NCBI GenBank assembly: GCA_021782365.1
Contig: JAJXVB010000003.1
Coordinates: 62,001-126,000 of the forward strand
Direction of reading: 5' to 3'
DNA from: Pseudomonadota bacterium
GTDB taxonomy: Bacteria; Pseudomonadota; Gammaproteobacteria; Burkholderiales; Gallionellaceae
DNA length: 64,000 nt
The notes below the pieces were generated by a model, which had not been told where the DNA came from, ran no database searches, and worked only from the letters and a program-made list of their open reading frames with translations. This document shows positions 1 to 10,128 of the stretch, piece by piece (position 1 is the stretch's first letter; the number at the start of each line of letters is the position of its first letter). Both the position numbers and the translations under genes were made by a program.

Positions 1-338
1 GAAAGCGGCTCGACCTGTATTTTTAGTTGACCCATGCCCACCACGGGAAGGTCGAACTGGCTGATCTGGTAGCCCTTGGGGAGATCCGGATAGAAATAGT
101 TCTTGCGCGCGAACACCGAGCGCGGCGCGATATGCGCACCGGTGGCGAGGCCGAACTTGATCGCGCGCTCGACAGCACCCTTGTTGAGCACGGGCAATAC
201 GCCGGGCAGCGCGATGCTCACCGCATCGGCCTGCGTGTTGGGCTCCGCGCCATATGCCGTGGAGGCGCCGGAAAATATCTTGCTGCATGTGGAGAGCTGG
301 GTGTGCACTTCCAGCCCGATGACGGTTTCCCAGGTCAT
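1..338 (-). CDS. gatB: Asp-tRNA(Asn)/Glu-tRNA(Gln) amidotransferase subunit B (N-terminal part)
   Basis: Only the first 112 or so codons are in the window; the rest lies beyond base 1. The visible N-terminus reads [17 protein letters not shown], the hallmark start of GatB, followed by the conserved [17 protein letters not shown] stretch. GatB binds the mischarged tRNA and supplies the kinase half of the transamidation that turns Glu-tRNA(Gln) or Asp-tRNA(Asn) into the correct aminoacyl-tRNA in the cytoplasm. It starts 10 bases after the gatA stop with an AGGAAA ribosome binding site, so it is the last gene of a gatC-gatA-gatB operon. The identification is firm; the C-terminus cannot be judged. 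Confidence 0.96.
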   Translation of the reverse strand, partial: MTWETVIGLEVHTQLSTCSKIFSGASTAYGAEPNTQADAVSIALPGVLPVLNKGAVERAIKFGLATGAHIAPRSVFARKNYFYPDLPKGYQISQFDLPVVGMGQLKIQVEPL

Positions 339-348
339 GGTGTTTCCT

Positions 349-1797
349 TCAAACAGGGGATCGACTGTGCCAGTCGGTCGCGAGTTGATATTGATGCGCG
401 ACGTTCAGCATGCGCGCTTCGTCAAAATAATTGCCGATGATCTGCAAACCCGCAGGCATGTTGTTTGCTCCGAAGCCGCAAGGGATCGACATGCCCGGCA
501 GTCCTGCCAGGTTCACCGCGATGGTGTAGATGTCGGACAGATACATCTGCACCGGATCGTCTCCCTTCTCTCCCAGCCTGAACGAGGTGGAAGGTGAGGT
601 CGGTCCCATGATCACGTCGCAGGATTTGAAGGCCTCTGCAAAATCCTGCGCGATCAGGCGCCTGATCTTCTGCGCCTGCAAATAATATGCGTCGTAGTAG
701 CCATGCGAGAGCACATAGGTGCCTATCATGATGCGCCGCTTGACTTCGGCGCCGAAACCCTGGGATCTGCTCTGCTCGTACATCTCGGAGAGATCCGCGT
801 ATTCAGGCGCGCGATAGCCGTAGCGCACGCCGTCATAGCGAGAAAGGTTGCTCGAAGCTTCAGCGGGTGCTAGCACATAATAGACCGGCACGGCGAGCCT
901 CGAATTGGGAAGGCTGATGTCCACCGTGACCGCGCCGAGCTTCCTGTATTCCGAAAGCGCCTCCTCAACCCGGGAGGCCACGTCAGAAGAAAGTCCTTCG
1001 GCGAAGAATTCCTTGGGCAATCCTATGCGCAATCCTTTCAAAGGCTGGTCGAGATCGCGCGCGTAGTCCTCCTTTTCGCGCTGCAGGGAGGTGGAGTCCC
1101 GTTCGTCGAAGCCCGTCATCAGGTTCAGAAGCAGCGCGCAATCCTCAGCACTTCTTGCCATGGGCCCCGCCTGATCCAGGCTCGAGGCGAAGGCGATCAT
1201 GCCGTAGCGCGAAACCGTCCCATAGGTCGGCTTGATGCCGGAGATCCCGCACAGGGCTGCGGGCTGGCGTATCGAGCCGCCTGTATCGGTGCCGGTTGCC
1301 GCAGCGCAGAGGCGGGCAGCGACCGCAGCGGCCGCCCCGCCAGAGCTTCCGCCCGGCACGCGCTCCTGATCCCACGGGTTTCTGACGGATCCGAAATAGG
1401 AGGTTTCATTGGATGAGCCCATCGCGAACTCGTCCATGTTGGTCTTGCCGAGATTGATCGCGCCAGCCTTGTTGAACTGTTCGATCACGTGCGCGTCATA
1501 GGGGGCGATGAAATCGGAAAGCATGCGGGATCCGCAGGTGGTGCGCCAGCCCTTAGCGCAGAAGATGTCCTTCTGGGCGATCGGGATGCCGGTCAGGGGC
1601 TGGGCCTCCCCTTTGGCCAGCATTTCATCGGCAAGGCACGCCTGCTCGAGACTGGTCTTTTCGTCCGTCGTGATATAGGCGTTGTAGACGGGATTGTGCG
1701 CGGCGATGCGCTCGAGATAAAGCCGGGTCAGCTCGACGCTGGATATTTCTTTGGCGCGCAATGCGGCGCCCATCTGCTTGAGGCTGTAATTCAACAT
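349..1797 (-). CDS. gatA: Asp-tRNA(Asn)/Glu-tRNA(Gln) amidotransferase subunit A
   Basis: Amidase subunit of the GatCAB complex; it releases ammonia from glutamine and channels it to GatB. At 482 residues it has the usual length. The amidase-signature Ser-cisSer-Lys triad is visible: Lys76 in IPIAQKDIF, cis-Ser151 in [10 protein letters not shown] and the nucleophile Ser175 in [12 protein letters not shown]. It begins 2 bases after the gatC stop, so the two are cotranscribed and probably translationally coupled. Presence of GatCAB implies that the organism charges tRNA-Gln and/or tRNA-Asn indirectly. No oddities are seen. Confidence 0.98.
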   Translation of the reverse strand: MLNYSLKQMGAALRAKEISSVELTRLYLERIAAHNPVYNAYITTDEKTSLEQACLADEMLAKGEAQPLTGIPIAQKDIFCAKGWRTTCGSRMLSDFIAPYDAHVIEQFNKAGAINLGKTNMDEFAMGSSNETSYFGSVRNPWDQERVPGGSSGGAAAAVAARLCAAATGTDTGGSIRQPAALCGISGIKPTYGTVSRYGMIAFASSLDQAGPMARSAEDCALLLNLMTGFDERDSTSLQREKEDYARDLDQPLKGLRIGLPKEFFAEGLSSDVASRVEEALSEYRKLGAVTVDISLPNSRLAVPVYYVLAPAEASSNLSRYDGVRYGYRAPEYADLSEMYEQSRSQGFGAEVKRRIMIGTYVLSHGYYDAYYLQAQKIRRLIAQDFAEAFKSCDVIMGPTSPSTSFRLGEKGDDPVQMYLSDIYTIAVNLAGLPGMSIPCGFGANNMPAGLQIIGNYFDEARMLNVAHQYQLATDWHSRSPV

Positions 1798-1799
1798 GA

Positions 1800-2087
1800 T
1801 TATTCGATGACCTGAGGGACGAGGTATAGGCCGGATGAGACCTGCGGCGCGATGCTCTGAAACAGTTCGCGCTGGTCGGGTTCTGTTACGCGGTCTTCGC
1901 GCAGCCGCTGGGTGAGGTCCTGGGCGTGCGACATGGGCTCTATGCCGCTGGTGTCCACGGCCTGCATTTCCTCGATGAGCTGGAAGATGCCGGAGAGCTG
2001 GGACCTTGCCGCCTCGATTTCGTCGTCGTTCATCGCAAGGCGCGCCAGACGCGCCACTTTTTGAACATCGTCAGTGCTTAATGACAT
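1800..2087 (-). CDS. gatC: Asp-tRNA(Asn)/Glu-tRNA(Gln) amidotransferase subunit C
   Basis: Small subunit (95 residues) that wraps around GatA and stabilises the GatCAB complex. The N-terminus [19 protein letters not shown] and the later [11 protein letters not shown] region are typical of GatC. It is the first gene of the gatCAB operon and is divergent from mreB across about 80 bases of AT-rich DNA that must hold promoters for both directions. ATG at 2087 is the only sensible start. Confidence 0.95.
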   Translation of the reverse strand: MSLSTDDVQKVARLARLAMNDDEIEAARSQLSGIFQLIEEMQAVDTSGIEPMSHAQDLTQRLREDRVTEPDQRELFQSIAPQVSSGLYLVPQVIE

Positions 2088-2098
2088 GGCAAAAACTT

Positions 2099-2104
2099 TA
2101 TAAT
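2099..2104 (+). promoter_or_regulatory. possible -10 box in the gatC/mreB divergent spacer
   Basis: A perfect TATAAT stands in the AT-rich gap between divergent gatC and mreB, about 65 bases before the mreB ATG. No convincing -35 hexamer sits at the right distance, so this is a candidate only. On the opposite strand TATGAT (bases 2122-2127) could serve gatC. Confidence 0.3.
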
Positions 2105-2128
2105 GGTAGAGTTAATAGAGTATCATAA

Positions 2129-3214
<1,086 letters not shown>

Positions 3215-3268
3215 CGTGTCCGGTCGGCGATATATTGGAAAAACGGCGACTGGGTTCGCCTGCTGACG

Positions 3269-4174
3269 ATGGAAGGAACGCAAACTTTTCAGGTGTTCAA
3301 CAGAGGCCCGAGCCCGGTTGCGCGCCTCGTGTTTTTTTCCGTGCTTTCATTGCTCCTGATGTTCGTCGATGCGCGCTACCGTTATCTTGAAACTACACGC
3401 AGCCTGATTTCCGAGCTGGTCTATCCTGTGCAGCGCCTGGCGACACTGCCTGGCGTGCTCTGGCAGCAGACGGAGGAATTCTTCGTCAGCCACAACCGCC
3501 TGCTCGAAGAGAACAAGGAGCTGCATCGCCAGCATGAGGCGGATATGGTTGAGCTCGTGCAATGGCAGGCCATGCTGCGCGAGAACCGTCAGCTGCACAC
3601 TTTGCTTTCCTTGCAGCAGCGCAGCCAGCCCAACGTGAAATTTGCCGAGATCGTCTATGCAGAACGCGATGTTTTCAGGCGCAAGATACTGATCGACAAG
3701 GGTAGTGCTGCAAACATCCAGGAAGGCCAGGTGGTGATGGACGACAAGGGCATCGTGGGGCAGATCACCCGGGTCTATCCCTGGCTTTCGGAAGTCACCC
3801 TGATCACCGAAAAGGATCATGCCGTGCCAGTGCAAATCCAGCGCAACGGCTTGCGCAGCATCGCGTTCGGCGCTGGGGATACCAGCCATCTGGCCCTTCG
3901 CTACATGCCTGTCAGCGCGGACATCGTCAAGGGTGATGTGCTGGTGACTTCAGGCATAGACGGGTTATATCCTCCTGGCATTCCGGTTGCAAGAGTGGAC
4001 ACGATAGAGCGCGATGCGGCCTATCCCTTCGCGCGCATCGTCTGCACGCCGCTAGGCGGCGTGGACGAGCACCGTTATCTGATGGTGCTGTCGTCGACTT
4101 CAGCGCTACCCCCTCGTCCGGAAGAGACTCCTGCTCCTTCCAGACAGAAGTCCAAAAAAATGGGTGGACATTGA
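3269..4174 (+). CDS. mreC: rod shape-determining protein MreC
   Basis: Bitopic inner-membrane protein of the elongasome that links MreB filaments to penicillin-binding protein 2. There is a short cytoplasmic N-terminus, one membrane segment (VARLVFFSVLSLLLMFVD, about residues 17-34), a coiled-coil region (about 65-105) and a periplasmic beta domain up to about 275, with a Pro/Lys-rich tail. The 301-residue length is ordinary. Its stop codon overlaps the start of mreD in a TGATG arrangement, so the two are translationally coupled. Confidence 0.97.
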   Translation: MEGTQTFQVFNRGPSPVARLVFFSVLSLLLMFVDARYRYLETTRSLISELVYPVQRLATLPGVLWQQTEEFFVSHNRLLEENKELHRQHEADMVELVQWQAMLRENRQLHTLLSLQQRSQPNVKFAEIVYAERDVFRRKILIDKGSAANIQEGQVVMDDKGIVGQITRVYPWLSEVTLITEKDHAVPVQIQRNGLRSIAFGAGDTSHLALRYMPVSADIVKGDVLVTSGIDGLYPPGIPVARVDTIERDAAYPFARIVCTPLGGVDEHRYLMVLSSTSALPPRPEETPAPSRQKSKKMGGH

Positions 4175-4680
4175 TGCCCATGCAAGAACGCCAGGAAATA
4201 TTGAAGCCTGTCAGCAATCTTTTCATTGCAAGCAGCGTGCTTGTCGCGCTCTTCTTGAATGCGCTGCCTTGGGGAGGCATATGGCTGGTTCTGCGCCCCG
4301 ACTTCGTCGCGGTGGTCATGCTCTACTGGTGCACTCACAAACCTTATCGCATGGGCATAGGACTTTCGTGGGCGGTTGGCATATTGTCAGATGTGAACGA
4401 TGCGAGCCTGTTCGGGCAGCATGCGCTTTCATACACGATACTCGCTTTCGGCGGAGTGGTGCTGAACCGCCGCATCAGGATGTTCGATCTGCGCGAGCAG
4501 ACGACCCAGGTGTTTTTGATACTCCTTGCGACCTATTCGGTCTACGCGGTGGTCAATTGGCAGGTCAACGGGCAGCTCGCATGGAGCTATTTCCTGGGCT
4601 GTCTTACCTCGACCCTGCTGTGGATTCCTGTCAGCGCTCTTTTCCAGTCTGTGCGCCAGCGGCGCGTGGAACGTGAATGA
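4174..4680 (+). CDS. mreD: rod shape-determining protein MreD
   Basis: Small polytopic membrane protein of the elongasome. About 168 residues with five or so hydrophobic segments (LFIASSVLVALFLNALPWGG, then IWLVLRPDFVAVVMLYWCTH and others) and the conserved early RPDF motif. The ATG at 4174 overlaps the mreC stop, and an in-frame ATG at 4180 is an alternative. The 3' end overlaps mrdA by 4 bases (ATGA), so mreC, mreD and mrdA form a tightly coupled unit. Confidence 0.95.
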   Translation: MPMQERQEILKPVSNLFIASSVLVALFLNALPWGGIWLVLRPDFVAVVMLYWCTHKPYRMGIGLSWAVGILSDVNDASLFGQHALSYTILAFGGVVLNRRIRMFDLREQTTQVFLILLATYSVYAVVNWQVNGQLAWSYFLGCLTSTLLWIPVSALFQSVRQRRVERE

Positions 4681-6584
4681 ACAAACGCATCGAGCTGAAG
4701 AATCACCAGCAGGAGATGTTCAACTTCCGCTTGCGCCTGTTCATCGGCATGGGCTTTGCCTTGCTGCTGCTCGTGGCGCTGCTCGCCCGGTTCTTCTATC
4801 TGCAGGTGATGCGCCATGAGTACTACCATACGCTGGCGGAGAAGAACCGAATCTCCATCATGCCCATCGTCCCCAATCGCGGTCTGATACTGGACAGAAA
4901 CGGCGTGGTGCTGGCGCACAACTTTTCAGGCTACACTCTGGAAATCACGCCCAGCAAGGTGAAGGACGTGCAGGCGACCATCAACGAGCTTTCCAAGATC
5001 GTGGACATCGAGCCCAGGGACCGCAAGCGTTTCAAGAAGCTTCAGGCCGAGAGCCATGACTTCGAGACGCTGATGATCAGAAGCCGGCTGAGCGACGAGG
5101 AAGTCGCGCGCTTTGCAGCCCAGCAATACCGCTTCCCCGGCGTCGAGATCAAGGCCCGCCTGTTCCGCGATTATCCCTATTCGGACAAGACCGCACATCT
5201 TCTGGGTTACATAGGCCGCATCAACCAGGCTGATCAGGACAAGCTCGAGGAAAATGACCAGGCGGCGAATTACCGCGGGACAGACTATATCGGCAAGACG
5301 GGGTTGGAGCAGTATTACGAGGACGAGCTTCACGGCAAGACAGGCATAGAGCAGGTTGAAGTGGATTCGGCGGGGCGCGCCGTGCGCATCCTTTCGCGCA
5401 CGCCGCCGGTCTCAGGCAATACCCTGATACTCAGCATAGACGCGAAGCTGCAGGAGATCGCGGAGCAGGCATTCGGCGATCACCGGGGGGCGCTTGTTGC
5501 GATCGATCCCAGAAACGGAGAGGTGCTGGCTTTCGTGAGCAAGCCGGGTTTTGATCCCAGCCTTTTTGTGGACGGCATAGATGCGGACAGCTGGAAGGAT
5601 CTCAATGAATCGCTCGACCATCCGCTCAACAATCGCGTGCTGCGAGGCCAATATCCGTCGGGTTCGACGATCAAGCCATTCATGGCGTTGGCGGGACTCT
5701 ACTACAAGGTGAGATCGCCCACGCAGGCGATCAGCGATCCGGGCTATTTCACGCTGCCGGGAAGCTCGCATCATTACCGGGACTGGAAGCCTGGCGGACA
5801 TGGCATGGTGGACATGTTCAAGTCCATCGTGGTTTCCTGCGATACCTACTACTACGGTCTTGCGACCGAGCTCGGGATAGACCGCATCTTCAGCTATCTT
5901 TCAGGCTTCGGTTTCGGCAAGAAGACAGGCATCGATCTCGATGGGGAGACATCCGGACTCCTGCCCTCGCAGGAATGGAAGCAGAAGCATTTCAAGCAGA
6001 AATGGTATGCGGGCGATACGGTGTCGGTGGGCATAGGGCAGGGCTATAGTCTCGTCACGCCGCTTCAGCTCGCGATGGCGACTGCAACGCTTGCCAACGG
6101 CGGCATAGGTTATCATCCTCATCTATTGATGGAAGTGAAGAATTCGAGCACAGGCCAGGTTCGCAAGGTGGAGAATCCCCAAGCTTTCGACGTGAAGATA
6201 GACCCCGAGAATCTCGACCTGGTCAAGCGCGCGATGCAGGCGGTGACTCAGCCCGGAGGAACGGCGGCGCAGGCTTCCGCAGGTGCACCCTATACCATTG
6301 CAGGAAAGACCGGCACGGCGCAGGTTGTCGGCATGAAGCAGGGCGAAAAATACGACGCCAGCAAGCTTGACGAGAGGCATCGCGACCACGCATGGTTCAT
6401 CGCTTTTGCGCCTGTCGACAAGCCCAGGATTGCGCTCGCCGTGCTGGTCGAGAACGGCGGGCATGGCGGCGGCACTGCAGCGCCCATCGCTCGCCGCGTG
6501 ATGGATTATTATCTGCTTGGCAAGGTGCCGGAAGCGGTCAAACCTGCCGAGCAGCCTGCCTCCGCTGTTCCCGTGGTGGACTGA
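4677..6584 (+). CDS. mrdA: penicillin-binding protein 2, elongation transpeptidase
   Basis: Class B PBP that cross-links peptidoglycan during cell elongation with RodA as its glycosyltransferase partner. One N-terminal membrane anchor (about residues 20-43), then the pedestal with the conserved NRGLILDRNG motif, then the transpeptidase domain. Active-site motifs are complete: Ser330-x-x-Lys333 (STIK), SCD at 386-388 and KTG at 543-545. At 635 residues it matches the family. It overlaps mreD by 4 bases and lies 1 base before rodA. Confidence 0.98.
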   Translation: MNKRIELKNHQQEMFNFRLRLFIGMGFALLLLVALLARFFYLQVMRHEYYHTLAEKNRISIMPIVPNRGLILDRNGVVLAHNFSGYTLEITPSKVKDVQATINELSKIVDIEPRDRKRFKKLQAESHDFETLMIRSRLSDEEVARFAAQQYRFPGVEIKARLFRDYPYSDKTAHLLGYIGRINQADQDKLEENDQAANYRGTDYIGKTGLEQYYEDELHGKTGIEQVEVDSAGRAVRILSRTPPVSGNTLILSIDAKLQEIAEQAFGDHRGALVAIDPRNGEVLAFVSKPGFDPSLFVDGIDADSWKDLNESLDHPLNNRVLRGQYPSGSTIKPFMALAGLYYKVRSPTQAISDPGYFTLPGSSHHYRDWKPGGHGMVDMFKSIVVSCDTYYYGLATELGIDRIFSYLSGFGFGKKTGIDLDGETSGLLPSQEWKQKHFKQKWYAGDTVSVGIGQGYSLVTPLQLAMATATLANGGIGYHPHLLMEVKNSSTGQVRKVENPQAFDVKIDPENLDLVKRAMQAVTQPGGTAAQASAGAPYTIAGKTGTAQVVGMKQGEKYDASKLDERHRDHAWFIAFAPVDKPRIALAVLVENGGHGGGTAAPIARRVMDYYLLGKVPEAVKPAEQPASAVPVVD

Positions 6585-6585
6585 G

Positions 6586-7686
6586 ATGACAAAAAGACAG
6601 CTTATGCAGCGCATCATGGCGCATCTGGACAGGCCGCTTCTGGCGGGCATGGCCATGCTGATGGCGGTCAGCCTGCTGACCTTGTACAGCGCTGGAGAAC
6701 ACAGCATGGACAGGGTCTTGGCGCAGGGCGCGAACATACTGGTCGCGCTCGTCTGCATGTGGATCGTCGCCAATCTTCCATTGCACTATCTGATGCGCAC
6801 CGCCGTGCCGATATATCTCGTGGGCATGGTGCTGCTGCTTGGCGTTCTGACGCCGCTCGGGGTCAGCAGCCATGGCGCCAAACGCTGGCTCAACATAGGC
6901 GTTGCGACCATACAGCCATCGGAGCTGATGAAAATCGGCGTGCCCCTGATGATGGCCTGGTACTTCGAGAAGCACGAGGCCGCGCTCAGGATGAAGAACT
7001 ACTTCGTCGCAGCACTGCTCCTGCTGATGCCTGTCGGTCTGATCGCGAAGCAGCCCGATCTCGGCACGGCGCTCTTGATTTCGGCCAGCGGATTCTATGT
7101 GCTGTTCCTGGCGGGGCTAAGCTGGCGCGTGATGGTCGGCATGCTGGTCGCGGCCATCGCGAGCGCTCCGGTGATGTGGAAGATGATGCACGAGTACCAG
7201 CGCCACAGGATAGAGATGCTGCTTGACCCCACGCAGGACGCGCTGGGCAAGGGTTATCACACGATACAGGGCATGATAGCGGTGGGTTCCGGAGGCATCT
7301 TCGGCAAGGGATATCTGAACGGCACTCAGACGCATCTGGATTTTCTGCCAGAGCGCACGACGGACTTCATCTTCGCGGTCTATTCTGAGGAATTCGGTCT
7401 GGTCGGCAACCTCATCCTGCTCGCGATCTATTTCTTCGTGATATGGCGCGGCTTTGTGATCACCGCCAATGCATCCACCTATTTCACGCGTCTGATGGCG
7501 GGTTCGATCACGCTGACTTTCGCGACCTATGCCTTCGTCAACATGGGCATGGTCAGCGGCATCCTGCCCATCGTCGGCGTGCCGCTGCCTCTGGTGAGCT
7601 ATGGCGGAACATCCATGCTGACGCTGCTGCTAGGCTTTGGTATGCTGATGAGCATCCAGACTCACAAGAAACTCGTCAAGACTTGA
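6586..7686 (+). CDS. rodA: rod shape-determining peptidoglycan glycosyltransferase RodA
   Basis: SEDS-family polytopic membrane protein that polymerises lipid II into glycan strands together with PBP2. I start it at ATG 6586, one base after the mrdA stop (366 residues, typical). There are about ten hydrophobic segments, and SEDS-conserved stretches are visible: AKRWLNIG, QPSELMKIG, KQPDLGTALL and the late PLPLVSYGGTSML. Its position directly behind mrdA confirms the elongasome assignment. Confidence 0.97.
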   Translation: MTKRQLMQRIMAHLDRPLLAGMAMLMAVSLLTLYSAGEHSMDRVLAQGANILVALVCMWIVANLPLHYLMRTAVPIYLVGMVLLLGVLTPLGVSSHGAKRWLNIGVATIQPSELMKIGVPLMMAWYFEKHEAALRMKNYFVAALLLLMPVGLIAKQPDLGTALLISASGFYVLFLAGLSWRVMVGMLVAAIASAPVMWKMMHEYQRHRIEMLLDPTQDALGKGYHTIQGMIAVGSGGIFGKGYLNGTQTHLDFLPERTTDFIFAVYSEEFGLVGNLILLAIYFFVIWRGFVITANASTYFTRLMAGSITLTFATYAFVNMGMVSGILPIVGVPLPLVSYGGTSMLTLLLGFGMLMSIQTHKKLVKT

Positions 7687-7699
7687 ACAAGGAGCAAGC

Positions 7700-8626
7700 A
7701 TGAAGCTATTCATCATCGCGCTGGCGGCGCTGGTGCTCACGGCATGCGGCAGCGCACCCCAGCGCCAGACTGAAATTCCCTCCCACCCTGCAGTCGACCA
7801 TCCTTTGGATCAGGCGCCTATTCCGGGATCGGGAGGCTATCTTGCAGGAGACGGCCCGGACGATCATCCTCCCGCGAACATAGATTCGATTCCTGATGCA
7901 GTGCCGGTCGATGAGCCGCTGCACCGTTATGCAAACCGCCCCTATGTCGCGCTGGACAAGACCTACAGGCCTTTGAGCAAGCCCGGCAACTTCAAGCAGC
8001 GCGGCATCGCCTCGTGGTACGGGAAGAAATTCAACGGTCAGCGCACGGCCAGCGGAGAGAAATACGACATGTATGCGATGACGGCCGCGCATCCGACGCT
8101 GCCCATACCGAGCTATGCGCGCGTGACCAACGTCGCGACCGGAAAGTCCGTCGTGGTTCGCATCAATGACCGCGGCCCCTTTCTGCACGACAGGGCGATA
8201 GACCTTTCCTATACTGCTGCGCACAAGCTCGGCATCGTGGGCCACGGCAGCCAGGAAGTGGAAATCGAGAGCCTGGTTGCAAGCCCCTATCCTTCGGTCA
8301 GGGAAGAGGTCGCAGCTGTACCTGACCAGAACGCGACGCAAACCGTGGCTGCTGCGACCGTGACCAGCGCGCCTCTTCCTGCTGATGCGCCTCAGGGAAA
8401 CATCTTCCTGCAGCTCGGCGCGTTCAACACGATTGCCGCAGCGGAAAGGTTCTTGTCCGAAATGAAGGTCAAGCTGGGCGATGCGGGAAAGGGGCTGATG
8501 CTGCTCACCCAGGATAACAAGACTCGCGTTCGCATCGGCCCCTATGCTAGCCTTGCGGATGCGAGAAGCAGCAGGGATGCGCTGAAGGACAGGCTGGGCT
8601 TTTTGCCCGTTTTGAACATGCACTGA
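7700..8626 (+). CDS. rlpA: RlpA family septal/lateral-wall lytic transglycosylase lipoprotein
   Basis: Outer-membrane lipoprotein acting on naked (stem-peptide-free) glycan strands. The lipobox LTAC gives a lipidated Cys16. The double-psi beta-barrel domain is at about 101-182 (RGIASWYGKKFNGQRTASGE, then NDRGPF with the catalytic-type Asp) and a SPOR peptidoglycan-binding domain closes the protein (about 230-305). It is 13 bases behind rodA, the usual place at the end of the mre/mrd operon in betaproteobacteria. Good length at 308 residues. Confidence 0.95.
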   Translation: MKLFIIALAALVLTACGSAPQRQTEIPSHPAVDHPLDQAPIPGSGGYLAGDGPDDHPPANIDSIPDAVPVDEPLHRYANRPYVALDKTYRPLSKPGNFKQRGIASWYGKKFNGQRTASGEKYDMYAMTAAHPTLPIPSYARVTNVATGKSVVVRINDRGPFLHDRAIDLSYTAAHKLGIVGHGSQEVEIESLVASPYPSVREEVAAVPDQNATQTVAAATVTSAPLPADAPQGNIFLQLGAFNTIAAAERFLSEMKVKLGDAGKGLMLLTQDNKTRVRIGPYASLADARSSRDALKDRLGFLPVLNMH

Positions 8627-8629
8627 TTC

Positions 8630-10003
8630 TCAGGCCTGTTGCATAAGCTCCCGCAATGCGCTGGCGACTTCAGAGATGACGGGAGCCCATTCACCCGTTG
8701 CCGGTTGGCGGAAAAGGCGCATGACTTTCGGATACCACGGTGAATCGGTCCGCTCCTTGAGCCAGCGCCAGTCGGTCTTGTAGTCGGGCAGCAAAACCCA
8801 GCATGCCTTGCCCATCGCGCCAGCCAGATGAGCAACCGCAGTGTCGACGGAAATCACGAGATCCAGGCACGCGATCACTGCCGCCGTGTCCGCAAAATCG
8901 GAAAGCTCATGCCCGATGTGGATGAGCGGCAGGCCGTCAGCTGGGATCTCGTTTTCTCCGGCGCCCTTCTGCAGGCTGATAAAGGTAATATTTTTTACCG
9001 ACCATAGGGGGGCGAGCAGGGAGAGAGAAGGGAGAGAGCGGTCCGCATCGTTTTCGAAATGCACGCTGCCGCGCCAGACCAGGCCGACTCTGAATCCATC
9101 CCCGGGGAGCAGGGGCTTCCATTTTTCGATGACATCCGGATTCGCATGCAGATAGGGTATGCGAGCGGGGACCGAATCGAGACGGGTCTTGCAGAAATTG
9201 GGGATGCTTAAAAGGGGCGTCCAGAAATCCCATCCGGATGAAGGAAGCGCCTCGTCGAAGGAGATGATCGAGTCGACGCCTGCCAGCGTTTCAAGCAGCG
9301 CCTTCAAGGGAGGATGGCAGAGCAGCGTGATGTTTCTCGCACCCTGTTCCTTTAGCACTTCTGCATAGCGGCAGAACTGAATCACGTCGCCTAGTCCCGC
9401 CTCGAAACAGATCAGCAGGGATTTTCCTGCAAGCGGCTCGCCTTTCCATCTTGGCATTTGAAGCTGCCTTGCAAGCGGCGCATACCAGTCTCGCGCCTCG
9501 AGCGATTGCCATCCTTCCTCGAACCTGCCCTGCCGAAGCTGTATGTAGCTCAGGTTGAAACGCGCCTTGGCATGATTCTCGTCGATCGAGAGCGCCGTGA
9601 GGTAACAGTTCTCGGCATCTTCCTCGCGCTTCATGCAAGCATAAAGCACGCCGAGATTCGACCATGCGTCGGGCGAATTCGCATCGAGTTTGATCGCCGC
9701 TCTATATGCCGCTTCGGCCTCGATGAAGCGTTTCTGCTTTGCGAGGTGTGCGCCAAGGTTGAGATAGGTTTGCGGGTAGTTCGGATTGAAACTGATGGAG
9801 TTGAGGTAATGCAGCTCTGCAGCCGCGTCTTCATTGCGCAGGCTAAGCAGCATCGCGAGGTTGGTGTGCGCCTCGGCAAAGTCGGCCTGCAGGCCGATGG
9901 CATTTACGAAGCAGGCTTCCGCATCGCCCTTCTCGCCCTTCTGCATGTGGCCTATGCCTTGGAAGAAAAGCGCTTCAGCCTTTGAACGGTCGGTGGTGGG
10001 CAT
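8630..10003 (-). CDS. TPR-repeat protein with glycosyltransferase-9/heptosyltransferase-like domain
   Basis: 457 residues in two parts. Residues about 8-150 are four tetratricopeptide repeats (for example [28 protein letters not shown]). Residues about 170-455 resemble the heptosyltransferase fold: [20 protein letters not shown] matches the G-x-GD motif, and [20 protein letters not shown] matches the conserved C-terminal D-T-x-x-xH-L-AG-A-x-G motif. Such proteins are often called TPR repeat-containing proteins, and their acceptor is unknown. The gene is isolated, convergent with rlpA (3-base gap) and divergent from prfC. A surface-glycan or glycoprotein role is an inference. Confidence 0.8.
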   Translation of the reverse strand: MPTTDRSKAEALFFQGIGHMQKGEKGDAEACFVNAIGLQADFAEAHTNLAMLLSLRNEDAAAELHYLNSISFNPNYPQTYLNLGAHLAKQKRFIEAEAAYRAAIKLDANSPDAWSNLGVLYACMKREEDAENCYLTALSIDENHAKARFNLSYIQLRQGRFEEGWQSLEARDWYAPLARQLQMPRWKGEPLAGKSLLICFEAGLGDVIQFCRYAEVLKEQGARNITLLCHPPLKALLETLAGVDSIISFDEALPSSGWDFWTPLLSIPNFCKTRLDSVPARIPYLHANPDVIEKWKPLLPGDGFRVGLVWRGSVHFENDADRSLPSLSLLAPLWSVKNITFISLQKGAGENEIPADGLPLIHIGHELSDFADTAAVIACLDLVISVDTAVAHLAGAMGKACWVLLPDYKTDWRWLKERTDSPWYPKVMRLFRQPATGEWAPVISEVASALRELMQQA

Positions 10004-10034
10004 TTTTGGACGGAAAAAGTTTCTGGCTCAATGC

Positions 10035-10040
10035 TATAAT
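10035..10040 (+). promoter_or_regulatory. extended -10 promoter element upstream of prfC
   Basis: TGCTATAAT (10032-10040) is a perfect extended -10 element (TGn plus TATAAT). It lies about 90 bases before the prfC ATG and would start transcription near 10047. An upstream TTGGAC at 10006-10011 is too far away (23 bases) to be a standard -35, but an extended -10 can work without one. Confidence 0.5.
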
Positions 10041-10086
10041 TATCGACAGCTGGGGCTGTGGGCGCAACCATGGCCGTCGAAAGAAT

Positions 10087-10115
10087 GGCTTGCTGATTCC
10101 GGCGGGCCTTTTTTT
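10087..10115 (+). terminator. intrinsic terminator-like hairpin in the prfC leader
   Basis: GGCTTGCTG (10087-10095) pairs with CGGCGGGCC (10100-10108) through nine base pairs, three of them G-U in RNA, around an ATTC loop, and is followed by seven T (10109-10115). This has the form of a Rho-independent terminator. It stands between the extended -10 at 10035-10040 and the prfC ATG at 10129, so it should either attenuate prfC or end a short RNA of about 70 nt. Confidence 0.6.
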
Positions 10116-10128
10116 ATGGTGCAGAACA

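Noticed and set aside
9982..10128. Extension of prfC upstream to an earlier start.
   Set aside because: The extra 49 residues run through the extended -10 promoter and the terminator hairpin, and RF3 normally starts near the chosen ATG.
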